Below the pieces are notes generated by a model. The model did no database searches, was not told where the DNA came from, and saw only the letters and a program-made list of their open reading frames with translations. Both the position numbers and the translations under genes were made by a program. Of a stretch of DNA of 18,613 bases, positions 1 to 8,600 are shown one piece after another. The first letter of the stretch is position 1; the number at the start of each line of letters is the position of its first letter. Source of the stretch: DATEMK01 sp039914625 (GTDB taxonomy: Bacteria > Bacteroidota > Bacteroidia > AKYH767-A > OLB10); contig JBDSOU010000179.1 of the NCBI GenBank assembly GCA_039914625.1, positions 1-18,613 on the forward strand. The letters are read 5' to 3'.

Positions 1-990
1 AAGAATAAATAAACAAATTTGCCAATCGAAGTGTGCAATAAAGTTAACCCGCATTCCAAGAGAAACGAAAAAAAGAGGGGCTAAAATGAACGTAATAAAG
101 TAGTGTAAAATTTCCCGGGCTTTTGAAGTGAAATGTTTTGAAGCCCCGGCAGCAATTCCTGCAAGGAATGCTCCAAAGACAGCATGAATGCCAATACCTT
201 CAGTAAAAATTCCTCCAAGGAGACAAATCATCATGGCAAAAGTTATGGTGCTGCTCGTTGGAGAAAAATACCTGTTTAAAAATTTAAAGCCTTTGTCAAT
301 TAAATATCTGCCGACTGTCATCAGCAAAACGGTAAACAAAATAACCGAGCCTATGGTCTGCCATGTTTCAAATATTTCATGCCGCAAGCTCGCCAGGTTA
401 ATAATGATGGAAAACAACATCCATCCTGTAAAATCATCTATCATGGCTGAAGTAATCATCAGGTTTCCGAAACGTGTTCCATTAAGATTTAAATCAATCA
501 GTAATTTTCCCATGGCTGACAAAGCAGTAATAGACAAAGCTATCCCCATGAATAATGCGGAAATATATTTTAATGAAGTTGCTTGCGGAAAAAGGAAATC
601 ATAAAAATACCAGGTGGCAACAAAACCGGTTATCAAGGGAAAGAAGATGCCGGTAAAACTGATTTTGGCGGCAGCTATTCCTTCTTTTCGTATCGAATGA
701 AAGTTAACTTCCATACCGGCAACAAACATTAAAAACATCACTCCAAGTCGGGCCATTCCGTCAAATGCCACGTAGGCTTCTTTGTGATCAACAAAAACGT
801 GCTGAAAAAAATCAGGGAAAAGGGTCCCAACCAGGGATGGTCCTAAGAGAATTCCTCCAAGGATTTCGCCCATCACACGCGGTTGATTCAATTTCCTGAA
901 AAGCCCGCCAAATATCCGCGCTACAAAAAACATCAAAGCGAGAATAATCAGAAAACGCACCACCTGATCGGCAGGTAATCTTGCTATCAT
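1..990 (-). CDS. CPA2-type cation/proton antiporter, 3' part missing (window edge)
   Basis: This is an integral inner-membrane monovalent cation/proton antiporter of the Na_H_Exchanger (CPA2, KefB/GerN-like) family, presumably for Na+ or K+/H+ exchange. The minus frame is open from the ATG at 990 to the window edge, giving 330 residues without a stop. The N-terminus has the hallmark run: a first membrane helix, then RKLNQPRVMGEILGGILLGP at about residues 33-52. Later come GVMFLMFVAGMEVNF, SITALSAMGKLL and MITSAMIDDFTGW, the last carrying the acidic pair expected in the ion-binding helix. Near the edge, ILAPLFFVSLGMRVNF matches the family's late transmembrane core. Full-length members have roughly 380-450 residues or more with a cytosolic tail, so the end lies outside the window. 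The substrate cannot be told from sequence. The preceding gene on this strand ends 144 bases upstream. Confidence 0.93.
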   Translation of the reverse strand, partial: MIARLPADQVVRFLIILALMFFVARIFGGLFRKLNQPRVMGEILGGILLGPSLVGTLFPDFFQHVFVDHKEAYVAFDGMARLGVMFLMFVAGMEVNFHSIRKEGIAAAKISFTGIFFPLITGFVATWYFYDFLFPQATSLKYISALFMGIALSITALSAMGKLLIDLNLNGTRFGNLMITSAMIDDFTGWMLFSIIINLASLRHEIFETWQTIGSVILFTVLLMTVGRYLIDKGFKFLNRYFSPTSSTITFAMMICLLGGIFTEGIGIHAVFGAFLAGIAAGASKHFTSKAREILHYFITFILAPLFFVSLGMRVNFIAHFDWQICLFIL

Positions 991-1028
991 AAATTAGATT
1001 TTACTTTTAACACCTTTTTTGAATGGAC

Positions 1029-1045
1029 TTCAGCTATACGCTGAA
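1029..1045. promoter_or_regulatory. Inverted repeat in the antiporter leader
   Basis: TTCAGC and GCTGAA are perfect 6-bp arms around a 5-base loop, 38 bases upstream of the antiporter ATG. No T-run follows on either strand, so it is not a simple terminator. It could be an operator or a short 5'-leader hairpin; the function is inferred only. Confidence 0.2.
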
Positions 1046-1092
1046 AAAATAATTAAGTAGATAGGATTAGTAGGATATTGATTATGCAATGA

Positions 1093-1110
1093 TACGAAAT
1101 ACTTTTCGTA
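1093..1110. promoter_or_regulatory. Inverted repeat TACGAAA/TTTCGTA upstream of the antiporter
   Basis: Perfect 7-bp arms flank TACT, lying between the end of the propeller-like protein gene and the antiporter. On the minus strand it runs directly into TATCATTG, a 7-of-8 match to the Bacteroidota -7 box TAnnTTTG. It could therefore be an operator overlapping the antiporter promoter, or a weak terminator of the upstream gene. It lacks a T-run. Confidence 0.22.
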
Positions 1111-1134
1111 AAACATACATAACCGGCAATGAAT

Positions 1135-2487
1135 CTATTCGATAATTAACCTGGAACTTAGAGTGGTTTTTTCGCTGATAAGTTTCAGGAAATACATTCC
1201 TTTTTTTAAACCGGGCAGGTCAATTTGAATATTTGACATGTAATTGTCAATTTTTTGAGAGAAAAGTTCACGTCCCGAAATATCATTTATTGATAAATCA
1301 AATTTTTCGGGTATGCTGCCGGTCAACTTCAATTGTATTTTTCCGGATGAAGGATTAGGAAAAATTTGAAGTTCATTTCCCGTTCCGGGTGTTTCCTCAA
1401 TTCCTACAGGAAAATTCCATTTTACAATACTGTTTGCCTGTAACAATGTGCCGGCAACTGCAAAAAATCCTCCAATAAATAACTCACCGTTGAATGGAGT
1501 TAAACAATATCCTGGACCATCAACTCCCGGAATGCTCGGAGTAAGGTTGTGCCAGCTGGTGCCGTCCCATCTCGAAATATTCTGTGTGGTCACCGCTCCC
1601 GAAGTTCCGAAATCTCCTGTAACGTAAAGGCTGTTTTGATAGGGTGCCAGCGCATTTACAACCCCGTTAGTACCCCCGCCTACAGCAGTAAAAGTGTTGC
1701 CTGATATTTTTGCAAGATGGTTCACCGTAACTCCATTAGCTGTTGTAAAATTTCCTCCTGCATATAAGTCACCGTTATAAACAGCAAAAGCATTTACATC
1801 TCCGTTAGTCCCGGTTCCGATGGCCGACCATGAGGTGCCATCCCATTTAGCAATATTATTTACTGTAACTCCGTCTGCAGTGGTGAAAGTTCCTCCCACA
1901 TATAATTTTCCGCCAAATGTTTTCATAGCTCTTACCCTGAATCCCGCTGCCCCTGCAACTCCACTTGCAAACACTCCATTTATTGCAACCCAACTTGTTC
2001 CATTCCATTTAACAATTCCTCTTCCCTGATTAAAATTAAGTGTCGTATCAAAAAATCCTCCCGCATACAATTCACTGTTATATACTGCCAGTGAATACAC
2101 ACCTGATCCTCTTACTCCGGTGTTTAATGAATCCCATGAGGACCCATTCCATTTTGCCACCATCCAGCATACGGTGCCTCCGGCATAAATAAAATCTCCC
2201 CCGGCATAAAGCTCATTATTAAAAAATGTAAGCGTTCTAACATAAGAATCCATTCCATTATCCATAGCCGACCACGCTGAACCATTCCATTTTGCAACAC
2301 GATTTACCACGTTTCCTCCTGCATTTTGAAATTCTCCCCCTGCATAAATAATGTTGTTGGCACCAGCATCCCCCACAATTGCATTTACTTTATTATTACA
2401 TCCCGAAGAAAGAGTTGAAAAAGTTTGTGCTAACGATATTTTCAGGCTATAGCTTACAATAAATAATGTTAATAAATATTTAATCAT
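1135..2487 (-). CDS. Secreted seven-repeat, beta-propeller-like protein with T9SS type A sorting domain
   Basis: A 450-residue exported protein. I use the ATG at 2487 rather than a possible TTG at 2514, because a perfect TAnnTTTG box covers 2512-2519 and the ATG opens a good signal peptide (MIKYLLTLFIVSYSLKISLAQ). The body has seven repeats of about 45-50 residues. Each has a strand like NGELYAGGNFTTA, then an IAKWNGTSWSAIG strand, matching the general layout of Kelch/WD-like beta-propellers, so a seven-bladed propeller is likely (inference). The last 75 or so residues are a T9SS C-terminal sorting domain: the IFPNPSSGKIQLKL start, an ISGRELFSQ middle and a GLKKGMYFLKL end. It should cross the outer membrane by T9SS and be released or anchored on the surface. 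There are no catalytic motifs; binding or adhesion is possible but unproven. Residue 5 of repeat strands varies, so the repeats are old compared with those in the metalloprotease gene. Confidence 0.88.
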   Translation of the reverse strand: MIKYLLTLFIVSYSLKISLAQTFSTLSSGCNNKVNAIVGDAGANNIIYAGGEFQNAGGNVVNRVAKWNGSAWSAMDNGMDSYVRTLTFFNNELYAGGDFIYAGGTVCWMVAKWNGSSWDSLNTGVRGSGVYSLAVYNSELYAGGFFDTTLNFNQGRGIVKWNGTSWVAINGVFASGVAGAAGFRVRAMKTFGGKLYVGGTFTTADGVTVNNIAKWDGTSWSAIGTGTNGDVNAFAVYNGDLYAGGNFTTANGVTVNHLAKISGNTFTAVGGGTNGVVNALAPYQNSLYVTGDFGTSGAVTTQNISRWDGTSWHNLTPSIPGVDGPGYCLTPFNGELFIGGFFAVAGTLLQANSIVKWNFPVGIEETPGTGNELQIFPNPSSGKIQLKLTGSIPEKFDLSINDISGRELFSQKIDNYMSNIQIDLPGLKKGMYFLKLISEKTTLSSRLIIE

Positions 2488-2511
2488 GTCGTTTTTAATA
2501 TTTTGTTTTTG

Positions 2512-2519
2512 CAAAGGTA
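2512..2519 (-). promoter_or_regulatory. -7 promoter box (TACCTTTG) of the propeller-like protein gene
   Basis: On the minus strand the box reads TACCTTTG, a full match to the Bacteroidota TAnnTTTG consensus. It ends 24 bases before the ATG at 2487, implying a leader of roughly 18 bases. I do not see a good TTTG -33 box at the usual 19-base spacing. Confidence 0.55.
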
Positions 2520-2555
2520 TGAAAGTGTGTCTTTGGACAGTATTTGAATCAATAA

Positions 2556-2592
2556 AAAAGTGTTAATTCTTCTCTGGAGAATTAACACTTTT
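2556..2592 (-). terminator. Rho-independent terminator of the 547-residue protein gene
   Basis: A perfect 15-bp inverted repeat (AAAAGTGTTAATTCT and its complement) surrounds a 7-base loop. On the minus strand the stem ends in TTTTTTATT. It begins 33 bases past the stop of the gene at 2626-4269. The stem is AT-rich but long. It separates this gene from the promoter box of the next one at 2512. Confidence 0.75.
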
Positions 2593-2625
2593 CGGCAACT
2601 TTTGATACTTTTATACCTGCTGAAA

Positions 2626-4269
2626 TTATTCTTTCACCAGTTTTGAAACCTCATTTAAATCATCTAATATCAGTTGTACCGAATAAACTCCTTTTGCCAA
2701 TTCATTCATATTTAAAGTATATTCGTTGACGCCTTCTTCAGAAATAATGTTCTTTATAAAACATGTTATTCCTTGCATGTCAGATACTTTAAGCACAGCA
2801 ACAAACTTTCCAGAAGCATTAAATTTAACTATTGTTTTATCAGAGGTTGGATTGGGAATAATCGTCATGCCTGCACCTGCCAAACGCGAAAATTTAACCG
2901 CAACTAATTTGGTATAAGTAAACTGTCCGTTAAAGTCAATCTGCTTTAAACGATAAAAATTATTTCCCTCTCTTGGCGAATTATCAAATCCTTTATAATT
3001 TAAAAGACTGGTGCTTTTTCCTGCAGCCTTCACGTGCGCCACTTCGGTAAAATCTTTTGCATTGTAAGTTTTCTCAATTATATATTCCTTGCTGTTTTCT
3101 TCCGAAGCGGTGGTCCAATATAGTTTTACTTTTTCACTAAATGGCATAGCTCCCCATGAAACTAATTCAACAGGCAATACAGTGGATGTGGTGTATGCGT
3201 AAGGCCACACTACAGAATCAAAAGAACATGCAGACTGAAATGTGTAGCATATTTTGTAAGTTACACCGACAGTCAATCCTGTTATCAAATTGTTTGCAAA
3301 AACATTTCCTGATTGAATGGACGCACAACCTGCCGTATATAAATTATAAGTAAAAGAATAGGTATTTGGATTGCAGGATGAATAGACTATTTGTTGCAAA
3401 TAAACCGAATCATTGGCGGCTGTGAACGAATAACAACTGGTATTAAAATCATTTTGATTCATTGGAGGAGATAAAGGGTAACTGGGGCATGTTGAAGTTA
3501 TCTGGAGAGTTGTTGGCGGAGTGGGTCCCGCATATACGCACATGGGTCCGCAAACATTAGCACACGTTGTACAAGTTGTAGGATGTCCGATTTTAATGCA
3601 ATACGGTTTGGTGGTATTTAAGCATCCCGGATTTAATGCCAATTGAATCATATAAACATTGCCAACTGTTAAACCTGTTAAGCTTAATTTGCTATTATAA
3701 TTAGAACCCGTAGCTGTAAAATAATTTAAGCATGCAATTGGACCACTGACGGGACAGCCGCCTGCATTATATACTGCCATTCCAAAAGAAGAAGAACATA
3801 TAAAGCTTCCGTTCGGTTTAATGTTTATCCACATGGTAGACTGATCAGCGGTAAATGAATACCAGACTGTTTCGGTTGCGGCTGGAGAAAAGCAGCTCAA
3901 ATTCTCGCCCGCCTCGGTAGTACCCTGGTTCACTGTTCCACACTTGTAATTTCCACCCGGTGTTAGCGTATTCGCGGCTAAAAGTGCAGTAGAACAATTA
4001 TCATTTGGAGGAGCTGCTAATACAGCATTCAGGTCGGGCTGAGGTTCATTTTCGAACATCCTGCCCGAAATCTCACCTGTATTTTCATTCGGCTCCACCT
4101 CGGTTGTGAAAGTGGCAGTTACCCCCGGAGCGGCATATATCTGGAGAGTTTCAGCAGTTTTATTCTGTGCATACATTTTAACCGGCTGCAATAAATTAAA
4201 CATTACAAATAATAATGCAATCGCAAAAACCGGGAATACTTTTCTTTTTTGGGAGTAAAAAATTGTCAT
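2626..4269 (-). CDS. Secreted protein with T9SS type A sorting domain
   Basis: A 547-residue exported protein of unknown specific function. Residues 1-35 form a signal peptide: basic SQKRK, a hydrophobic stretch, and a cut near MYAQ. From about residue 88, PPNDNCSTALLA starts a beta-rich domain common in Bacteroidota surface proteins, with ETVWYSFTA. A cysteine-rich link (CTTCANVCGPMC) leads to a second, similar beta domain. Around 365-460 is the LPVELVSWGA...VKLYWTTASEENSKEY...NNFYRLKQIDFNG module that often sits just before T9SS tails. The final 80 or so residues are the sorting domain (IIPNPTSDKTIVKF, ELAKGVYSVQLIL). It has a well-placed promoter at 4309-4339 and its own terminator at 2556-2592, so it is probably transcribed alone. 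No catalytic motif is visible; a surface-binding role is inference. Confidence 0.88.
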   Translation of the reverse strand: MTIFYSQKRKVFPVFAIALLFVMFNLLQPVKMYAQNKTAETLQIYAAPGVTATFTTEVEPNENTGEISGRMFENEPQPDLNAVLAAPPNDNCSTALLAANTLTPGGNYKCGTVNQGTTEAGENLSCFSPAATETVWYSFTADQSTMWINIKPNGSFICSSSFGMAVYNAGGCPVSGPIACLNYFTATGSNYNSKLSLTGLTVGNVYMIQLALNPGCLNTTKPYCIKIGHPTTCTTCANVCGPMCVYAGPTPPTTLQITSTCPSYPLSPPMNQNDFNTSCYSFTAANDSVYLQQIVYSSCNPNTYSFTYNLYTAGCASIQSGNVFANNLITGLTVGVTYKICYTFQSACSFDSVVWPYAYTTSTVLPVELVSWGAMPFSEKVKLYWTTASEENSKEYIIEKTYNAKDFTEVAHVKAAGKSTSLLNYKGFDNSPREGNNFYRLKQIDFNGQFTYTKLVAVKFSRLAGAGMTIIPNPTSDKTIVKFNASGKFVAVLKVSDMQGITCFIKNIISEEGVNEYTLNMNELAKGVYSVQLILDDLNEVSKLVKE

Positions 4270-4308
4270 TTCAACATTGTCTTAAGGTGGTTTATAAAAA
4301 CTATTTAG

Positions 4309-4339
4309 CAATACTACAAAATATTCCTGAGACTTCAAA
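4309..4339 (-). promoter_or_regulatory. Bacteroidota-type promoter of the 547-residue protein gene
   Basis: On the minus strand TTTG (4339-4336) is followed by exactly 19 bases and then TAGTATTG (4316-4309), which matches TAnnTTTG at all but one fixed position. The spacing equals the classic TTTG-N19-TAnnTTTG layout. It predicts a leader of about 33 bases before the ATG at 4269. Confidence 0.55.
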
Positions 4340-4419
4340 ATATTTGGTAAAAAAACATGCCTTATAATACTTTTATATGATAAAATCGCTGAAAACAAGG
4401 TATTATAGCCCGCTAAAAA

Positions 4420-4452
4420 GCAAAAAACCCATCCGCTGAAATGGGTTTTTGC
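4420..4452 (-). terminator. Terminator downstream of the frameshifted small gene
   Basis: AAAAACCCAT pairs with ATGGGTTTTT around an 8-base loop. The outer GC/GC pairs continue past one bulged A. Read on the minus strand, the stem is followed by TTGCTTTTT. It begins 35 bases after the minus-strand stop at 4487. It could also work weakly on the plus strand, where the T-run lies inside the stem. Confidence 0.55.
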
Positions 4453-4486
4453 ATAAACCAAAAAATATATCTATGCAAAATCTTCT

Positions 4487-4646
4487 TTATTCAGGCTGCG
4501 ATTCATTCACATTCACAGGCTCTATAATCATATCAAAATCATTCAAAGAATCTTCCACCAATTGCACTTCAGGAAATTCAGTCGGAGAGTTGGTGGCAAA
4601 TACTGCTTGTGGATTGCGCCATTAACTGTACAGAAGTTTCTGTCAT
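4487..4646 (-). pseudogene. Small acidic-protein gene with a frameshift
   Basis: From the ATG at 4646 the frame reads MTETSVQLMA and then runs into an early stop after 23 codons. One base out of register, a frame with protein-like composition continues: RNPQAVFATNSPTEF, then PEVQLVEDSLNDFDMIIEP, ending NESQPE at the TAA at 4487. Removing one G in the GGCGC run just after the second ATG joins both parts into a 52-residue acidic protein. A terminator hairpin lies just past the stop, which supports an original transcription unit. I do not recognise the family. It could be a decayed gene, a sequencing or assembly error, or a programmed shift, although no slippery run is present. Confidence 0.4.
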
Positions 4647-4703
4647 GATTTGTAAAGATTAAATTTAATTTTTTATAGTGTTTTAATAAAAATTTTTCAG
4701 AGG

Positions 4704-4862
4704 ATGCGATTTAACTCAACCTACATTACCGGAATTTCTGACATAAGCATCAACCTATGGCAGAAAAGCATTAACCTTTCCGATAGCAGCATCAGCCCTT
4801 GGCGGAAAAACACCACTTTCTTTATGAAAATTGTGATGCTTTCGCAGATCAATGTGCCATAA
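4704..4862 (+). CDS. Possible 52-residue small ORF with heptapeptide repeats
   Basis: An ATG at 4704 opens 52 codons ending in TAA at 4860-4862. The N-terminal half consists of 7-residue units encoded by the 21-bp tandem repeat (ISDISIN, LWQKSIN, LSDSSIS, PWRKNTT), and the tail is hydrophobic (FFMKIVMLSQINVP). AGAGG sits directly against the ATG, too close for a normal ribosome site. No family is recognised and no promoter stands out. The exact match of repeat period to codon frame is the main support; it may equally be non-coding repeat DNA that happens to stay open. Confidence 0.25.
   Translation: MRFNSTYITGISDISINLWQKSINLSDSSISPWRKNTTFFMKIVMLSQINVP
4725..4808 (+). repeat. 21-bp tandem repeat, three clear copies plus one degenerate
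   Basis: Three adjacent 21-base units start at 4746, 4767 and 4788, each opening with AGCATYARCC; units 1 and 3 also share a TGGCRGAAA end. The 21 bases before them (4725-4745) look like a degenerate fourth copy. The period is a multiple of three and keeps one reading frame open. The rest of the 4270-4941 interval holds only the small gene, its terminator, the promoter of the gene at 2626-4269 and an 8-bp inverted repeat (4363-4370 with 4400-4407). Confidence 0.6.
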
Positions 4863-4941
4863 AAGATAGCTCCAGGTAAGGTGAAGTAATAAACACAATA
4901 AATTTTTTAAAGGAATACTATTTTGCCAAAAAGAAATAAAA

Positions 4942-5442
4942 TCAGTTGTTAAAAGAAAAAACTTTTTGCATTAAATGCACATTTAAAAATTTCCCAAATT
5001 TAAATCCCACTTCTTTCATCACACCAATGTGTTCAAATCCAAAAAGCTCATGAATATGAATGCTCGATTCATTGCCTTCTGAGATTCGCGCAAGCATGTA
5101 ATGCAGTCCTGCTTTTTCTCCCTGCACTATCAGTTGTTCCAATAATTTTTTACCAATTCCTTTTCCTCTGAAATCTTTGTGAATGTAAACTGAGACCTCC
5201 GCTGTTTTTTCATAAGCGCAACGGTCGCTCCATTTTGTTAAAGATGCCCAGCCGATGAGATTGTTATTTATTTCAGCCGAAATCACAGGATACTTGTCTC
5301 CATGATTGTTGAACCACTCTGTACGGTCTTCAATTGTTTTTATTTCCGTATCAAAAGTTGCATTGGTATTTAAAATGGCATCGTTATAGATACCTGTTAT
5401 TGCGGAGATGTCTTTTAATTCTGTCGGGCGAATTTGGAGCAT
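4942..5442 (-). CDS. GNAT family N-acetyltransferase, phosphinothricin acetyltransferase-like
   Basis: A 166-residue cytosolic enzyme predicted to move an acetyl group from acetyl-CoA to a small amine, in the Pat/MnaT-like branch of GNAT. The opening IRPTELKDISAITGIYNDAI and NTNATFDTE are typical of that branch. The acetyl-CoA loop is FRGKGIGKKLL at residues 91-101. EVSVYIHKDFRG precedes it and LFGFEHIGVMKEVGFKFGKF follows, as in that subfamily. I start at the ATG at 5442, not at 5532: a perfect TACTTTTG box at 5463-5470 lies between the two, and the extra 30 residues look nothing like the family. The usual length is about 160-180 residues. It is divergent from the metalloprotease gene, with 246 bases between starts. 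The natural substrate (methionine sulfone, phosphinothricin-like or other) is not determined. Confidence 0.88.
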   Translation of the reverse strand: MLQIRPTELKDISAITGIYNDAILNTNATFDTEIKTIEDRTEWFNNHGDKYPVISAEINNNLIGWASLTKWSDRCAYEKTAEVSVYIHKDFRGKGIGKKLLEQLIVQGEKAGLHYMLARISEGNESSIHIHELFGFEHIGVMKEVGFKFGKFLNVHLMQKVFSFNN

Positions 5443-5462
5443 TACTTTAAAATTTGCATGTT

Positions 5463-5470
5463 CAAAAGTA
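5463..5470 (-). promoter_or_regulatory. -7 promoter box (TACTTTTG) of the GNAT gene
   Basis: The minus strand carries TACTTTTG, a full match to TAnnTTTG, 20 bases before the ATG at 5442. This favours that start and a leader of about 14 bases. No clear -33 TTTG at 19 bases is visible. Confidence 0.5.
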
Positions 5471-5688
5471 CAGAAAATCAATTTTAGATTTTTTAACAAT
5501 ATTCGCCATTCAATTCCATTAATTCCTCTCAAAAATTTTCACACATGAAAATAAATCCTTATCATTGCATTCCCCTTCTGATTAATAAATTAAAATCCTC
5601 TTCAATAAATTATCATCCTTATCTCATTCCTGCAGTAAATAAACGGGATGGGCTATCATCACCGAAAAAAATCAAAACCATTATAAGC

Positions 5689-8600
5689 ATGAAAAATCTA
5701 TTCACAAAAAAACTTTACCTGTTCTCAATTATTGTATTCCTTACAGGAAACCAATCATGGGCGCAATCCTCCGCAAAAAATGCATTAACAGATATTGCAG
5801 AGTCATCCATCATTTTGAAAGGTGAACGTTACACGTTTCCAAAACACTACCGTACATTGCGTTTAGATAAAACAGAAATGCAGCAATTGCTTTCACAGGC
5901 ACCCCAGGAATCAGTTCAGAACGGGCGGACAAGTAATGCAACGTTTAATATGCCGATGCCGGACGGAAGTTTTTCTCAATTTAAGATCTATGAAACCTTC
6001 GTAATGCATCCTGATCTTGCTGCAAAGTTTCCTGAAATTAAAACATACGCAGGTCAGGGAATAGATGATCCTGATGCTACTATTCGTTTAGACATGACTC
6101 CATTGGGATTTCATGCAATGGTGCTTTCTCCGAAAGGAACAGTTTTTATTGACCCGTACAGTGCCGGAACCACTGATGATTACATCTGCTATAACAAAAA
6201 AGATTTATCAGCAAATTCAAATTTTGTTTGTGAAACAGATCATATTGCAGATAATCTTGGCAGGTCGTTACCGGCTTCTTCCGGGCAGAAAAGTTCCGGT
6301 ACACAGCTGCGCACTTATCGTCTTGCACTTGCCTGCACAGGAGAATACGCAGCAACAAAAGGCGGAACAGTTTCAGGCGCAATGGCAGGAATGACTACAA
6401 GCATGAATCGTGTAAATGGTGTTTATGAAACGGAAGTTGCAATCCGAATGGTGATGGTAGCAAATAATAATCTTATTGTTTATACAAATTCTTCCACAGA
6501 CCCTTACACTAACGGAAACGGCAGCACAATGCTTGGGCAAAATATTACCACTTGCAACAATGTGATCGGTTCAGCCAATTATGACATCGGGCATGTATTC
6601 AGCACAGGTGGCGGTGGTGTGGCCTATCTTGGTTGCGTTTGTACTTCAAATAAAGCAGGCGGAGTAACAGGGAATACCAACCCGGTAGGTGATGGATTCG
6701 ATATTGATTATGTAGCGCATGAAATGGGACATCAGTTTGGCGGCAGCCATACTTTTAACAGTTCAACAGGTTCTTGCGGAGGCGGAAATCGTACTGCTTC
6801 TGCAGCCTTTGAACCCGGAAGCGGAATCACGATAATGGCCTATGCCGGAATTTGCGGAAGTGATGATTTAGCTCCGCATAGCATTGCATATTTTCATACA
6901 TATAGTTTCGATCAGATTGTTAACTATTCTACCACTGGTAATGGTAATACATGTGCAGTAACCACCAGCACAGGAAATACAGCACCTGTTGTTACGAGTC
7001 TTGGCTCTGCCAAATCAATCCCCATTTCTACGCCTTTTGTTCTTACAGGTGGAGCTACTGATGCTAACGGAGATCCTCTAACCTACTCATGGGAAGAGTA
7101 TGATTTGGGAACAGCCGGTGCATGGAATGTACAGTCAACAACTGCACCTATGTTCAGGCCTTTTTCTCCGGTAACTTCACCTTCAAGAACAGTTCCGCAG
7201 ATTTCCGATGTCATTAATAATACAACCACTGTTGGTGAACTTTTGCCAAACCAGGCACGAACACTTAAATTCCGATTAACTGTCCGCGATAACCGGACCG
7301 GAGGTGGAGGAGTAATGCATCCTGATACAACATTAAATATTTCCGTTGTGAATAATGGCGGTGCATTTGCAGTTACAGCCCCAAACACAGCAGTAACATG
7401 GGCAGGTGGTTCTACTCAAACAGTAACATGGAATGTAAATGGAACAATCAATTCACCAATCAGTACTGCCAATGTAAAAATTTCTCTTTCTACTGATGGA
7501 GGAAATACTTTTCCTACAGTAATTTCAGCTACTACAGCGAACGATGGTACAGAAAGTATAACAGTTCCCAATACTGCTACTACAACGGCAAGAATAAAAG
7601 TGGAAGCCGTTGGAAATATCTTCTTCGATATGTCGAATGTAAATTTTACAATCACAGCTTCTGCAGGGTTTACCACTATAACCACATCAGCAATTTCTCC
7701 TGTTAACTATTGCGCAGGTGCATCTGTAAATGTTTCGTTTACAACAAATGCAGCTGCTAATGCAGGAAATATTTTTACTGCACAGCTTTCAAGTTCAGGA
7801 GGATCATTTGCAAGCCCGACAGCAATTGGAACACTAACATCAACAGCAGCAGGAACGATTGCTGCAACAATTCCTTCAGGTACTTCAACCGGCAGCGGTT
7901 ATAGAATCCGTGTAGTAAGTTCTGCTCCCGTTGTAACAGGAAGCGACAATGGAAGTAACATTACAATATCGGCACAGGTTGGGGCTGCAGGTATTATTAC
8001 AGGTGCATCATCAGTATGTTCCGGAAGCACAGGTGTATCATTTAGTGTTAGTGCTATTACAAATGCAACTAACTATACATGGTCTCTGCCTTCAGGTGCA
8101 AGTATTACTGCAGGATCGGGGACCAATGCAATCACGGTGAATTTTACAACCGGTGCATCTTCAGGAACAGTTTCCGTTTTCGGATCAAATGCAAATTGTA
8201 CCGGAACCGCATCATCAAAATCATTAACCGTAAATCCATTACCAACAGTAACTGCAAACAATGTTAGCGGTTGTGCCGGAACATCTATAGCTTTATCAGG
8301 AACACCTGCCGGAGGAACATGGAGTGTTGCTAATCCTTATTCAGGACCAAGCACGAGTTATACACACACACATACAGATGGAAACGGATGTACTAACACG
8401 AGCGCTGCTGCAAACATTACTGTGAATCCATTACCAACCGTAACCGCTGATAACGTTAGTGGATGTGCAGGAACTTCAATAGCTTTATCAGGCCCCCCGG
8501 CTGGCGGAACATGGAGCGTTGCCAATCCTTATTCAGGACCAAGCACGAGCTATACACACACATATACAGATGGAAACGGATGTACTAACACGAGCGCTGC

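Noticed and set aside
188..604. 138-codon plus-strand frame
   Set aside because: It is antisense to the antiporter, whose frame carries clear family motifs.
4363..4407. 8-bp inverted repeat TATAATAC/GTATTATA
   Set aside because: Very AT-rich with a 29-base spacer, easily due to chance; no T-run or gene link.
4270..4941. Possible CRISPR array or phage attachment site
   Set aside because: The 21-bp units are directly adjacent without spacers, and no cas, integrase or tRNA gene is present.
5443..5532. 30-codon N-terminal extension of the GNAT protein
   Set aside because: A consensus -7 box (5463-5470) lies within it and GNAT homology begins at the ATG at 5442.
5545..5688. 48-codon N-terminal extension of the metalloprotease
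   Set aside because: No hydrophobic or family character; the signal peptide starts at the ATG at 5689.
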